In this document: one piece after another, positions 1-6,034 of the stretch
How the letters are laid out: each line of letters begins with the position of its first letter
How positions within the stretch are numbered: the first letter of the stretch is position 1
Origin: an uncultured Porphyromonadaceae bacterium
GTDB taxonomy: Bacteria; Bacteroidota; Bacteroidia; Bacteroidales; Muribaculaceae
Direction of reading: 5' to 3'
Assembly: GCA_905193395.1 (NCBI GenBank)
Contig: CAJJOO010000098.1
Coordinates: forward strand, 1-6,034
DNA length: 6,034 nt
Notes under the pieces: model-generated
Told to the model about the DNA's origin: nothing
What the model saw: the letters and a program-made list of their open reading frames with translations, nothing else
Databases searched by the model: none
Program-made: the position numbers and the translations under genes

Positions 1-1311
1 GCAGTATGGTGCACCGCTCAAAATAATATAATTGAGGAAGTGGCCTGGGTCATAGGCGACGAACCCATCTATAAATCCGAAATCGAACAGGCCTATCAGG
101 ACATGCAGAACGACCGCATACCCATTGCGGGCGACCCCTACTGCGTGATTCCCGAGCAGATGGCCGTGGAACGCCTATTCCTCCACCAGGCCGACCTGGA
201 CACCGTGGAAGTCTCCGAATCAATGATTCAGCAGCAGGTCGACGGCCAGATGAACTATCTGGTGGCTAACCTCGGCTCGCGTGAAAAGGTCGAGCAATAT
301 TTCCGCAAATCCTTCAACGAAATCCGCGAATACTACACCACATCGATGCGCAACCGCTACCGTATCAACCAGGTGCGCCAGAATCTGACCTCCGACCTGA
401 AAGTGACGCCTGCCGACGTGCGCCGCTACTTCCAGTCGCTCCCAGAAGATTCGATTCCCTTTGTGCCTCTTCAGGTACAGGTGCAGATTGTGACGCTGCG
501 TCCCGTGATTCCGCGTCAGGAAATCGAGGACATCAAGGCCCGCCTGCGCGAGTATGCAGACCGCGTGAACCGCGGTGACGCCGATTTCTCGACACTGGCA
601 ATTCTCTATTCCGAAGCACCCGAGAATGTGCGAGGCGGCGAAATCGGCTTCCTCGGCCGCGGACAACTCGTCCCCGAATATGCCGCCGTGGCCTTCAACC
701 TCAACGACACCAAAAAGGTCTCGAAAATCGTCGAGACCGAATATGGCTTTCACATCATCCAGTTGATTGAAAAGCGCGGCGACCGCATCAATACACGCCA
801 CATCCTGCTGCGCCCCAAGGTTTCCGACAAGGACCTTACCGATGCCATCAACCGTCTGGATTCCGTCCGCACCGACATCGTGGACAACCATCGCTTCACT
901 TTCGAGGATGCCGCACGATACATCTCGCAGGACAAGGACACCCGCAATTCACGCGGCGTGATGGTCAATCGCGAGACCGGAACCGTCAACTTCCAGATGT
1001 CCGAACTGCCCCAGGAAATTGCCGCAGTGGTGGGCCGCATGGAACCCGGCGAGATTTCCAAGCCGTTCGTGATGCGCGACAGCCGCGAACGCGAGGTTGT
1101 GGCAATCGTCCGCCTCACTACACGTATTCCCGCCCACCGCGCAAACCTAGGCGACGACTACCAGATGATTAAAAACATGTACGAGGAGTCTTCCCGCGAG
1201 GAAATCATCCGCAAATGGCTCGTCAACAAAATCAAGGACACCTACGTGCGCGTGGAAGACGGCTGGCGCGGCTGCGATTTCCAGTACGACGGCTGGATCA
1301 GAACGAAATAA
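1..1311 (+). CDS. SurA-like periplasmic peptidyl-prolyl cis-trans isomerase / OMP chaperone (5' partial)
   Basis: A periplasmic chaperone of the SurA/parvulin type, expected to help outer-membrane proteins fold. The frame is open to base 1, so the gene starts upstream; the GTG at 40 lies inside it. Residues are counted from base 1 (436 visible). Residues 1-6 (AVWCTA) look like the end of a signal peptide with cleavage before QNN; the W before C argues against a lipobox. Residues 7 to about 150 match the SurA N-terminal helical region. Parvulin domain 1 spans about 158-258, with GGEIGFLGRGQLVPEYAAVAF from residue 212 and YGFHIIQL around 248-255. Parvulin domain 2 spans about 264-370, starts with RHILL (His267) and is more divergent. 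A C-terminal helix (about 385-412) and a tail with C-D-F and G-W complete it. Only Cys48 and Cys425 remain after the predicted cleavage site. The stop is TAA at 1309-1311, followed 58 nt later by the OstA-like gene. The family call is firm; isomerase activity is not shown. Confidence 0.9.
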   Translation, partial: AVWCTAQNNIIEEVAWVIGDEPIYKSEIEQAYQDMQNDRIPIAGDPYCVIPEQMAVERLFLHQADLDTVEVSESMIQQQVDGQMNYLVANLGSREKVEQYFRKSFNEIREYYTTSMRNRYRINQVRQNLTSDLKVTPADVRRYFQSLPEDSIPFVPLQVQVQIVTLRPVIPRQEIEDIKARLREYADRVNRGDADFSTLAILYSEAPENVRGGEIGFLGRGQLVPEYAAVAFNLNDTKKVSKIVETEYGFHIIQLIEKRGDRINTRHILLRPKVSDKDLTDAINRLDSVRTDIVDNHRFTFEDAARYISQDKDTRNSRGVMVNRETGTVNFQMSELPQEIAAVVGRMEPGEISKPFVMRDSREREVVAIVRLTTRIPAHRANLGDDYQMIKNMYEESSREEIIRKWLVNKIKDTYVRVEDGWRGCDFQYDGWIRTK

Positions 1312-1369
1312 GGGACTGCCCGCACGTTCCGCTGTCTGAACCATTCCCCACACCGTTCCAAACCGCCCG

Positions 1370-3112
1370 ATGCGAAAGGCTTTCGTCACATTAGCGGCCG
1401 TGGCAGTCTCGCTCACGGTAATCGGCAACGCCGCCTCGCGGCGACATTCCGCCACATTCACACCTCAGGTTCCCACGGCATCACGTGCCGCGGGAAACCG
1501 CGTGTTTCTCGAACAGGCCGACGTGCTGTCGAAAGAGAGCACCGACTCGTTCATGGTCGTTTCCGGAAATGTGAAATTCACCAAAGGCCCCATGCTGATG
1601 ACCTGCGACAGCGCCCACTATTTCCCAGGCACCGAATCTTTCGAGGCTTTCGGAAACGTGAAGATGGAACAGGGCGACACGCTGTTTGTCTTTGCCGACG
1701 AACTCAACTATTCCGGTCCCGAGGAGGTCTGCTACCTCGTGGCCAACCCCTGCCGCAAAGTGCGCCTGATAAACCGCGACGTGAGCCTCGAAACCGACGT
1801 ATTTGTCTACGACCTGCGCATCGACGTGGGATATTACACCGTCGGAGGTGTGCTGCTCGATCAGCGCAACCGCCTCGTCTCGCTTCAGGGTGAATATGTG
1901 CCGTCGACCAAGGAAGCAAGTTTCTACACCGACGTGCACCTGAACTCGCGTTCGGACAACGACACCCTGGATATTTATACCGACACACTTTATTATAATA
2001 CGGCCACACACATTGCCGAACTGTATTCGCCAAGCCTCATCGTGAATGCTCGCGGCACCATATATACCACCGACGGCCTTTACGACACGGCCCTCGACAC
2101 GGCGGCGCTCTACCTGCGGTCTGTGGTCAAGACACCCACCGGGCGCACAATGACAGCAGACACGATTTTTTACGACCGTCCCGGCGGCACCGGCCGTTGC
2201 TATGGCAACATGATCCTCACCGACTCCGCCCGCCAGGCCTCGCTTACGGCCGATTACGGATTTTTCAACCAGGCCACAGACAGCGCCTATGCCACCGGCC
2301 ATCTGCTCATCAAGGAATACTCGCGCGAGGACACCCTGTATCTGCATGGCCGGCAACTCAATGCCTATCGGGTATACGACACCGTCCGCACCGACGAGAT
2401 TCCGGCCGACACCCTGACAGGCGCCCCGGCGATTGCCGCCACAGTCCGCGTCGATACAAACAATGTGGCCGATATATATCCCCGCGTGCGTTTCTTCCGC
2501 CGCGATTTCCAGGGAATCTGCGATTCCATGCGTGTATCGCGCAACGACACGACACTGCGCATGTTCGTCTCGCCGGTGGTGTGGAACGAAGGCCGCCAGA
2601 TATTCGGCAACATCATAAACCTGCATTTCAACGACTCCACAATCCGCGAGGCGACACTGCCCGATTTCGGTTTCACGGCCTCGCGCCTTGCCGACAATTT
2701 CTACGACCAGATGTCGGGCAAGGAAATGATTGCCACCTTCGAGGGCGGCGAACTGAACCGGCTCGACATCAACGGCAATGTCGAACTGATAATGTTCCCC
2801 GAAGAAAACGACTCCACATTTAACAAAATGGTCACGGCCACCAGTTCGTTCCTGACCGCCATCTTCAAGGGCCGCACCACCGAGAAGGTGAAACTGTGGC
2901 CCGAGACACCCGGTGTGGCAACCCCGTTGTTTATGGTGCGCCGCTCCATGATTTTCCTGCCGCGCTTCCGGCTGTTCGAGGGAGTTCGTCCGCTGTCGCC
3001 GGCCGACGTGATGACAGTTCCCGAAGCCATGGACCGCCTTATGGAATCGGCCGAACGTCCCGCGCCGCCGGTCAAGGAATCCCCGAATCGGTTCTCCGCC
3101 ATACAGCAGTGA
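1370..3112 (+). CDS. OstA-like / LptA-family periplasmic LPS transport protein
   Basis: Likely a periplasmic component of lipopolysaccharide transport, built from the beta-jellyroll fold of LptA and the LptD N-terminal domain. At 580 residues it is about three times the length of E. coli LptA, as is usual for the Bacteroidetes 'OstA-like' proteins. Residues 1 to about 22 form a signal peptide: R2-K3, a hydrophobic core 4-18, then small residues near GNAAS. The best OstA match is 45-115: VSGNVKF, CDSAHYF (79-85), FGNVKMEQGDTLFVFAD and ELNY. Weaker strand repeats follow to about 335. A second OstA-like unit at 370-475 has DFQGICDSM, PVVW, RQIFGNIINLHF and LDINGNVEL. The C-terminal 40 residues are proline-rich. 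An in-frame TGA at 1337-1339 makes the ATG at 1370 the earliest ATG start. No Shine-Dalgarno sequence is visible. The family is well supported; the LPS role is inferred from it. The gene lies between a SurA-like gene and a MATE exporter. Confidence 0.85.
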   Translation: MRKAFVTLAAVAVSLTVIGNAASRRHSATFTPQVPTASRAAGNRVFLEQADVLSKESTDSFMVVSGNVKFTKGPMLMTCDSAHYFPGTESFEAFGNVKMEQGDTLFVFADELNYSGPEEVCYLVANPCRKVRLINRDVSLETDVFVYDLRIDVGYYTVGGVLLDQRNRLVSLQGEYVPSTKEASFYTDVHLNSRSDNDTLDIYTDTLYYNTATHIAELYSPSLIVNARGTIYTTDGLYDTALDTAALYLRSVVKTPTGRTMTADTIFYDRPGGTGRCYGNMILTDSARQASLTADYGFFNQATDSAYATGHLLIKEYSREDTLYLHGRQLNAYRVYDTVRTDEIPADTLTGAPAIAATVRVDTNNVADIYPRVRFFRRDFQGICDSMRVSRNDTTLRMFVSPVVWNEGRQIFGNIINLHFNDSTIREATLPDFGFTASRLADNFYDQMSGKEMIATFEGGELNRLDINGNVELIMFPEENDSTFNKMVTATSSFLTAIFKGRTTEKVKLWPETPGVATPLFMVRRSMIFLPRFRLFEGVRPLSPADVMTVPEAMDRLMESAERPAPPVKESPNRFSAIQQ

Positions 3113-3123
3113 GCCCCTGAGCC

Positions 3124-4527
3124 ATGGCCGATTTAAGCAGAATCAGAAATGGCGAGGAAATCACATGGCGCCAGCAAGCATCCCTGACGGCCCGGCTGGC
3201 GCTTCCTGCAATTCTCGCCCAGTTGTCCAGCATCATCATGCAGTATATCGACGCCTCGATGGTTGGGCGTCTCGGCGCGTCGGGCGCGGCCTCCGTCGGA
3301 CTGATGAGCAGTTCGCTGTGGCTGTTCTGGGGAATATGTTCGGCCGCGACAACCGGATTTTCCGTCCAGGCGGCCCACCGCCTTGGCGCTCGTGATCCCG
3401 AAGGAGCCCGCGCGGTGGTACGTCAGGGCATCACGGCCTGCCTGATATTCGGCACACTCATAGCCGCAATCGGCGCGGCCATTTCATTTCCGCTGCCGCA
3501 CTGGCTCGGCGGTGACGACACAATCAATCATGCCGCCTCGGTCTATTTCCTTACTTTCGTGTGCGCGCTGCCAATGCTCACAATGAACTATCTGGCCGGC
3601 GGACTGCTGCGTTCGGCCGGAAACATGAAGATACCGGCAATCCTGAACGTGGCCATGTGTCTGATGGACGTGGTTTTCAACTGGTTCCTTATCTTCCCGA
3701 CACGAACTGTCGAGATATTCGGCACCCCCGTCACCATGCCCGGCGCTGACCTGGGCGTATTCGGCGCCGCACTGGGCACAGTAGCAGCCGAAATTGTCAC
3801 GGCCACCCTGATGCTGCTATACCTGCTGCTGCGCGAGGACGAACTGAAACTGAAAGGCAGGCCCGGCAGTTTTCGTCCCACCCGCACCGTGCTGCGCCGC
3901 GCCGTCAACATATCCTTCCCCATGACGCTGGAGCATGTGATTTTCTGCGGCGCACAGATTATGATAACGGTAATCGTGGCACCGCTCGGCCTGGTCGCAA
4001 TCGCCGCCAATGCTTTTGCCGTCACGGCCGAAAGCCTCTGCTACATGCCGGGATTCGGCATCGGCGAGGCCGCGACCACCCTCGTGGGCCAGAGCCACGG
4101 AGCCGGACGCCGCAACCTGGTGGTGCGCTTCACCCACATGGCCGTCGGGCTCGGCGTGGTGGTCATGACAGTGATGGGAGTGATACTCTATATTGCCGCG
4201 CCGTGGATGATGGAACTGATGACCACTGATGCGGCCATTCAGTCGCTTGGAACCGAAGTGCTGCGCATCGAGGCCTGGGCCGAACCTCTTTACGCCGCCT
4301 CGATTGTGGCCTACGGCGCCTTTGTGGGCGTCGGCGACACGCTGATACCGGCAATAATGAACTTCGGGAGCATCTGGGCCGTCAGGATACCGCTCGCCGC
4401 CCTCATGGCCCCGACGATGGGCCTGCGCGGAGTGTGGATTGCAATGGCCATCGAACTCAGTTTCCGCGGGGGAATTTTTCTGTGGCGCATGTTCGGAGGA
4501 CGATGGCTGCGTCATAGCGCCGCCTGA
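3124..4527 (+). CDS. MATE-family multidrug/metabolite efflux transporter
   Basis: An inner-membrane secondary antiporter of the MATE family, expected to export an organic substrate in exchange for Na+ or H+. The length of 467 residues and about 12 hydrophobic segments fit two six-helix MatE lobes. The N lobe (about 20-240) contains D43 and the VGRLG motif (47-51), the segment GLLRSAGNMKIPAILN (160-175), and D182/N186 in the helix MDVVFNWFLIF. The C lobe (about 255-460) contains PGFGIGEAATTLVGQSHGAG (309-328) and VGVGDTLIPA (401-410). The two lobes are joined by a charged linker at 236-258. An in-frame TGA at 3118-3120 lies just before the ATG at 3124, so no upstream start is possible. The gene is only 11 nt from the OstA-like stop and is almost certainly co-transcribed with it. 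Substrate and coupling ion cannot be assigned, and I do not distinguish NorM from DinF-type. The gene appears intact. Confidence 0.9.
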   Translation: MADLSRIRNGEEITWRQQASLTARLALPAILAQLSSIIMQYIDASMVGRLGASGAASVGLMSSSLWLFWGICSAATTGFSVQAAHRLGARDPEGARAVVRQGITACLIFGTLIAAIGAAISFPLPHWLGGDDTINHAASVYFLTFVCALPMLTMNYLAGGLLRSAGNMKIPAILNVAMCLMDVVFNWFLIFPTRTVEIFGTPVTMPGADLGVFGAALGTVAAEIVTATLMLLYLLLREDELKLKGRPGSFRPTRTVLRRAVNISFPMTLEHVIFCGAQIMITVIVAPLGLVAIAANAFAVTAESLCYMPGFGIGEAATTLVGQSHGAGRRNLVVRFTHMAVGLGVVVMTVMGVILYIAAPWMMELMTTDAAIQSLGTEVLRIEAWAEPLYAASIVAYGAFVGVGDTLIPAIMNFGSIWAVRIPLAALMAPTMGLRGVWIAMAIELSFRGGIFLWRMFGGRWLRHSAA

Positions 4528-4546
4528 GTTTGTATCTTTCCCGCGA

Positions 4547-4582
4547 AGTTTTTCCAAAGATATTTTGAAATATCGAAAAACT
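4547..4582. repeat. Nested (bulged) inverted repeat overlapping the serC promoter
   Basis: The outer arms are AGTTTTTC (4547-4554) and GAAAAACT (4575-4582), an exact 8-bp complement. The inner arms are GATATTT (4559-4565) and AAATATC (4568-4574), an exact 7-bp complement around a TG centre. Four unpaired bases, CAAA (4555-4558), sit on the left side only. The inner palindrome contains the -33 element and the outer right arm ends 4 nt before the -7 element, so the repeat covers the promoter spacer. It could be an operator, a weak RNA hairpin in read-through transcripts, or a coincidence in AT-rich DNA. The pairing is seen directly; a function is not shown. Confidence 0.6.
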
Positions 4583-4594
4583 GAACTACCTTTG
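4563..4594 (+). promoter_or_regulatory. Bacteroidetes-type sigma-ABfr promoter for serC(-serA)
   Basis: The -7 element TACCTTTG (4587-4594) matches the TAnnTTTG consensus of the Bacteroidetes primary sigma factor. A TTTG -33 element (4564-4567) stands 19 nt upstream, inside the usual spacing. Transcription would start at about 4598-4603, giving a leader of roughly 30 nt before the serC ATG at 4632. It is the only promoter of this type I found in the window, and it lies in the one AT-rich gap between operon-like blocks. Confidence 0.8.
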
Positions 4595-4600
4595 CGGTAT

Positions 4601-4631
4601 ACCAACACCAAACCTAACCAAAAAAACGGGT
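4601..4631 (+). promoter_or_regulatory. serC 5' leader: C/A-rich, no Shine-Dalgarno
   Basis: Between the expected transcription start and the serC ATG the leader is almost entirely C and A (ACCAACACCAAACC and so on), ends with a run of seven A, then CGGGT before the ATG. It has no G until 4628 and no AGGAGG-like site, so it should be nearly unstructured. This fits translation initiation in Bacteroidetes, which depends on A-rich, unfolded leaders rather than on Shine-Dalgarno pairing. Confidence 0.55.
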
Positions 4632-5702
4632 ATGAAAAAACACAACTTTTACGCAGGTCCCTCGATTCTGAGTGAATACACCATCAAGAACACAGCCGAG
4701 GCTGTAATCAATTTTGCCGACATGGGCCTCTCGCTTCTCGAAATCTCACATCGCAGCAAGCAGTTCCAGGCCGTAATCGACGAAGCGACAGCACTCGTCA
4801 AGGAAATCCTCGGCGTCCCCGAAGGGTTCTCCGTACTGTGGCTCGGCGGAGGCGCCTCGATGCAGTTCTGCATGATTCCCTACAACTTCCTTTCCACCAA
4901 GGCCTCGTACCTCGACACCGGCACATGGGCCTCGAACGCCATTAAGGAAGCGCGCCTTTTCGGCGAAGTCGACGTCGTCGCATCATCGAAGGACGCCGGA
5001 TACACCTTCATACCCCGCGGATGGACAGTGGCTCCGGACTCGCAGTATTTCCACTATACATCCAACAACACCATCTACGGCACCGAAATCCGCGTCGACC
5101 CCGACGTGCCCTGCCCCATGATCTGCGACATGAGTTCCGACATTTTCTCGCGCCCGATTGATTTCAGCAAGTACAATGCCATCTATGCCGGCGCCCAGAA
5201 GAACCTGGCACCCGCAGGCGTGACACTGGTAATCGTCCGCGACGACGCCCTCGGACACGTAGACCGTCAGATTCCCACGATGCTCGACTACCGCACGCAC
5301 GTCAAGAAAGGCTCCATGTTCAACACCCCGCCCGTGCTGCCGATTTACTCGGCCCTCCAGACCCTGCGCTACTACAAGCAACTGGGCGGGCTCAAGGAAC
5401 TGGAACGCCGAGACCTGGCCAAGGCCGCAGTCCTCTACGACGCAATCGACGAAAGCCGCATCTTCACCGGAACGGTCACCGACCCCGCCGACCGCTCGAT
5501 CATGAACGTATGCTTCGTGATGAAACCCGAATACAAGGAACTCGAAGGCGAATTTATCGACTTCTGCGCCGAACGCGGCATCGTCGGCATCAAGGGGCAC
5601 CGCTCCGTAGGTGGTTTCCGCGCCTCGCTCTACAACGCCCTGCCCATGGAGAGCGTGAAAGTCCTCGTCGAGGCAATGAAAGACTTCGAATACAAACACT
5701 GA
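4632..5702 (+). CDS. serC: Phosphoserine aminotransferase
   Basis: A cytosolic PLP enzyme that converts 3-phosphohydroxypyruvate and glutamate to O-phosphoserine and 2-oxoglutarate, the second step of serine synthesis. In some bacteria it also acts in the DXP-dependent pyridoxal phosphate pathway. At 356 residues it is close to E. coli SerC (362). Visible landmarks are NFYAGPSIL near the N-terminus, HRS with H40/R41, the cofactor-phosphate loop LGGGASMQF (71-79), TGTWA with W99, SNNTIYGTE (144-152), CDMSSD with D166 (pyridine nitrogen contact), YAGAQKN with the Schiff-base lysine K190, and [17 protein letters not shown] from 322 with R324 and R330. The D166-K190 spacing equals that of E. coli D174-K198. 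The GGGAS loop resembles Bacillus-type SerC rather than the GGGRA form of E. coli. The start is fixed by the conserved N-terminus and by the promoter about 40 nt upstream. serA follows after 13 nt. All catalytic residues are present. Confidence 0.96.
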   Translation: MKKHNFYAGPSILSEYTIKNTAEAVINFADMGLSLLEISHRSKQFQAVIDEATALVKEILGVPEGFSVLWLGGGASMQFCMIPYNFLSTKASYLDTGTWASNAIKEARLFGEVDVVASSKDAGYTFIPRGWTVAPDSQYFHYTSNNTIYGTEIRVDPDVPCPMICDMSSDIFSRPIDFSKYNAIYAGAQKNLAPAGVTLVIVRDDALGHVDRQIPTMLDYRTHVKKGSMFNTPPVLPIYSALQTLRYYKQLGGLKELERRDLAKAAVLYDAIDESRIFTGTVTDPADRSIMNVCFVMKPEYKELEGEFIDFCAERGIVGIKGHRSVGGFRASLYNALPMESVKVLVEAMKDFEYKH

Positions 5703-5715
5703 TTCCGCACGCGCC

Positions 5716-6034
5716 ATGAACAAGATACTTGTAGCCACCGAAAAGCCGTTCGCACCCGTCGCCGTCGAAGGCATCCGCGAAGTTGCCCGACAGGCCGGAT
5801 ACGAACTGGAACTGCTTGAAAACTACCATTCGCGCGACGAACTGCTGCAGGCCGTCGTCACGGCCGACGCCCTCATTGTGCGCAGCGACAAAATCGACGA
5901 CGAGGTGATGGCTGCCGCCCCCGACCTCAAAATCATCATACGCGCCGGCGCCGGATACGACAATATCGACCTGAAAGCGGCCACGGCACGCAACATTATC
6001 GTCGAAAACACTCCCGGACAGAATTCCAACGCCG
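5716..6034 (+). CDS. serA: D-3-phosphoglycerate dehydrogenase (3' partial)
   Basis: The first enzyme of serine synthesis: NAD-dependent oxidation of 3-phosphoglycerate to 3-phosphohydroxypyruvate, the substrate of the SerC encoded just upstream. Only 106 codons and one extra base are present; the frame is still open at the window edge. The visible part is the N-terminal half of the substrate-binding domain of the D-2-hydroxyacid dehydrogenase family. It has MNKILVAT at the start, LIVRSDK (53-59), IIRAGAGYDNIDLKAATARN (74-93) and VENTPGQNSNA (96-106). The NAD-binding Rossmann domain, the catalytic Arg, Glu and His, and any ACT regulatory domain lie beyond the end, so the short or long form and feedback control by serine cannot be judged. 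The ATG at 5716 is 13 nt after the serC stop, which implies one transcript from the serC promoter. Other 2-hydroxyacid dehydrogenases are possible in principle, but the RSDK and AGAGYDNID segments and the linkage to serC favour SerA. Confidence 0.92.
   Translation, partial: MNKILVATEKPFAPVAVEGIREVARQAGYELELLENYHSRDELLQAVVTADALIVRSDKIDDEVMAAAPDLKIIIRAGAGYDNIDLKAATARNIIVENTPGQNSNA

Larger units (their letters stand above)
4528..4631. other. AT-rich intergenic region between the MATE gene and serC
   Basis: A stretch of 104 nt without a gene, clearly richer in A+T than the coding sequence around it. It contains the nested inverted repeat, the serC promoter and the short untranslated leader. I see no factor-independent terminator: the only strong hairpin candidate is AT-rich and is followed by CTGAACTACC rather than a U tract. 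Read-through from the MATE gene into serC is therefore possible. Confidence 0.75.

Noticed and set aside
40..42. GTG as the start codon of the SurA-like gene
   Set aside because: The frame is open to base 1, and the residues before it (AVWCTAQNNIIEE) look like a signal-peptide end and mature N-terminus. The true start is upstream of the window.
1312..1369. Possible promoter or small gene in the 58-nt gap before the OstA-like gene
   Set aside because: There is no TAnnTTTG or TTTG pair, no hairpin of note and no plausible short reading frame.
1994..1999. TATAAT sequence resembling a sigma-70 -10 box
   Set aside because: It lies inside coding sequence for LYYNT, has no convincing upstream element, and Bacteroidetes use TAnnTTTG instead.
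1481..2626. Long antisense open frame of 381 codons opposite the OstA-like gene
   Set aside because: It lies wholly opposite a gene with clear family motifs; its translation is rich in His, Gly, Val and Cys with no recognisable domain. GC-rich wobble positions commonly leave such shadow frames open.
2197..2823. Same-strand open frame of 208 codons inside the OstA-like gene
   Set aside because: Very high in Arg, His and Pro, as expected for an out-of-frame reading of GC-rich coding sequence; the OstA-like frame is continuous and motif-bearing across it.
4532..4539. TATCTTTC as a second -7 element upstream of serC
   Set aside because: The final G of TAnnTTTG is missing, it has no properly spaced TTTG upstream, and the downstream TACCTTTG is a full match.
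4547..4582. The inverted repeat as a factor-independent terminator of the MATE gene
   Set aside because: The stem is AT-rich, has a tight loop and a bulge, and no U tract follows.
3817..4611. Antisense open frame of 264 codons opposite the MATE gene
   Set aside because: Very rich in His, Gly and Arg, no domain and no promoter on that strand. It is a codon-bias shadow of the transporter.
4983..5774. Antisense open frame of 263 codons opposite serC and the start of serA
   Set aside because: Complementary to two well-identified enzymes; the translation shows no family motif.

Overview
This window looks like ordinary chromosomal core sequence from a fairly GC-rich member of the Bacteroidales. 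The lineage call rests on three things. A Bacteroidetes-type promoter (TTTG, 19-nt spacer, TAnnTTTG) lies in front of serC. None of the visible starts has a Shine-Dalgarno sequence. The gene set includes a SurA-like parvulin next to a very long 'OstA-like' LptA-family protein, and a SerC close to those of Bacteroides relatives. The GC-rich wobble positions would suit Muribaculaceae or a similar family, but that is inference.

Layout: every gene is on the + strand. Block 1 (1-4527) holds a SurA-like periplasmic peptidyl-prolyl isomerase that is cut off at its 5' end, a 580-residue OstA-like/LptA-family protein, and a MATE-family exporter 11 nt downstream. No promoter is visible inside this block, so it probably belongs to a transcript starting upstream of the window. 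Block 2 begins after a short AT-rich intergenic region (4528-4631) that carries a promoter and a nested inverted repeat. It contains serC and the first 106 codons of serA, which start 13 nt after the serC stop.

Function: the first two genes form an outer-membrane biogenesis pair, one for folding of outer-membrane proteins and one for LPS transport across the periplasm. This recalls the lptD-surA linkage in E. coli, with different members. The MATE exporter shares their transcription unit, but its substrate cannot be read from sequence. The last two genes catalyse the first two steps of serine synthesis from 3-phosphoglycerate.

I found no mobile element, CRISPR array, RNA gene, pseudogene or defence system, and nothing I would call a previously undescribed system. 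The points most worth a second look are: the SurA-like protein has exactly two cysteines after the signal peptide, one near each end; its two parvulin domains each appear to have lost a different conserved histidine; and the serC promoter is overlaid by a bulged inverted repeat.
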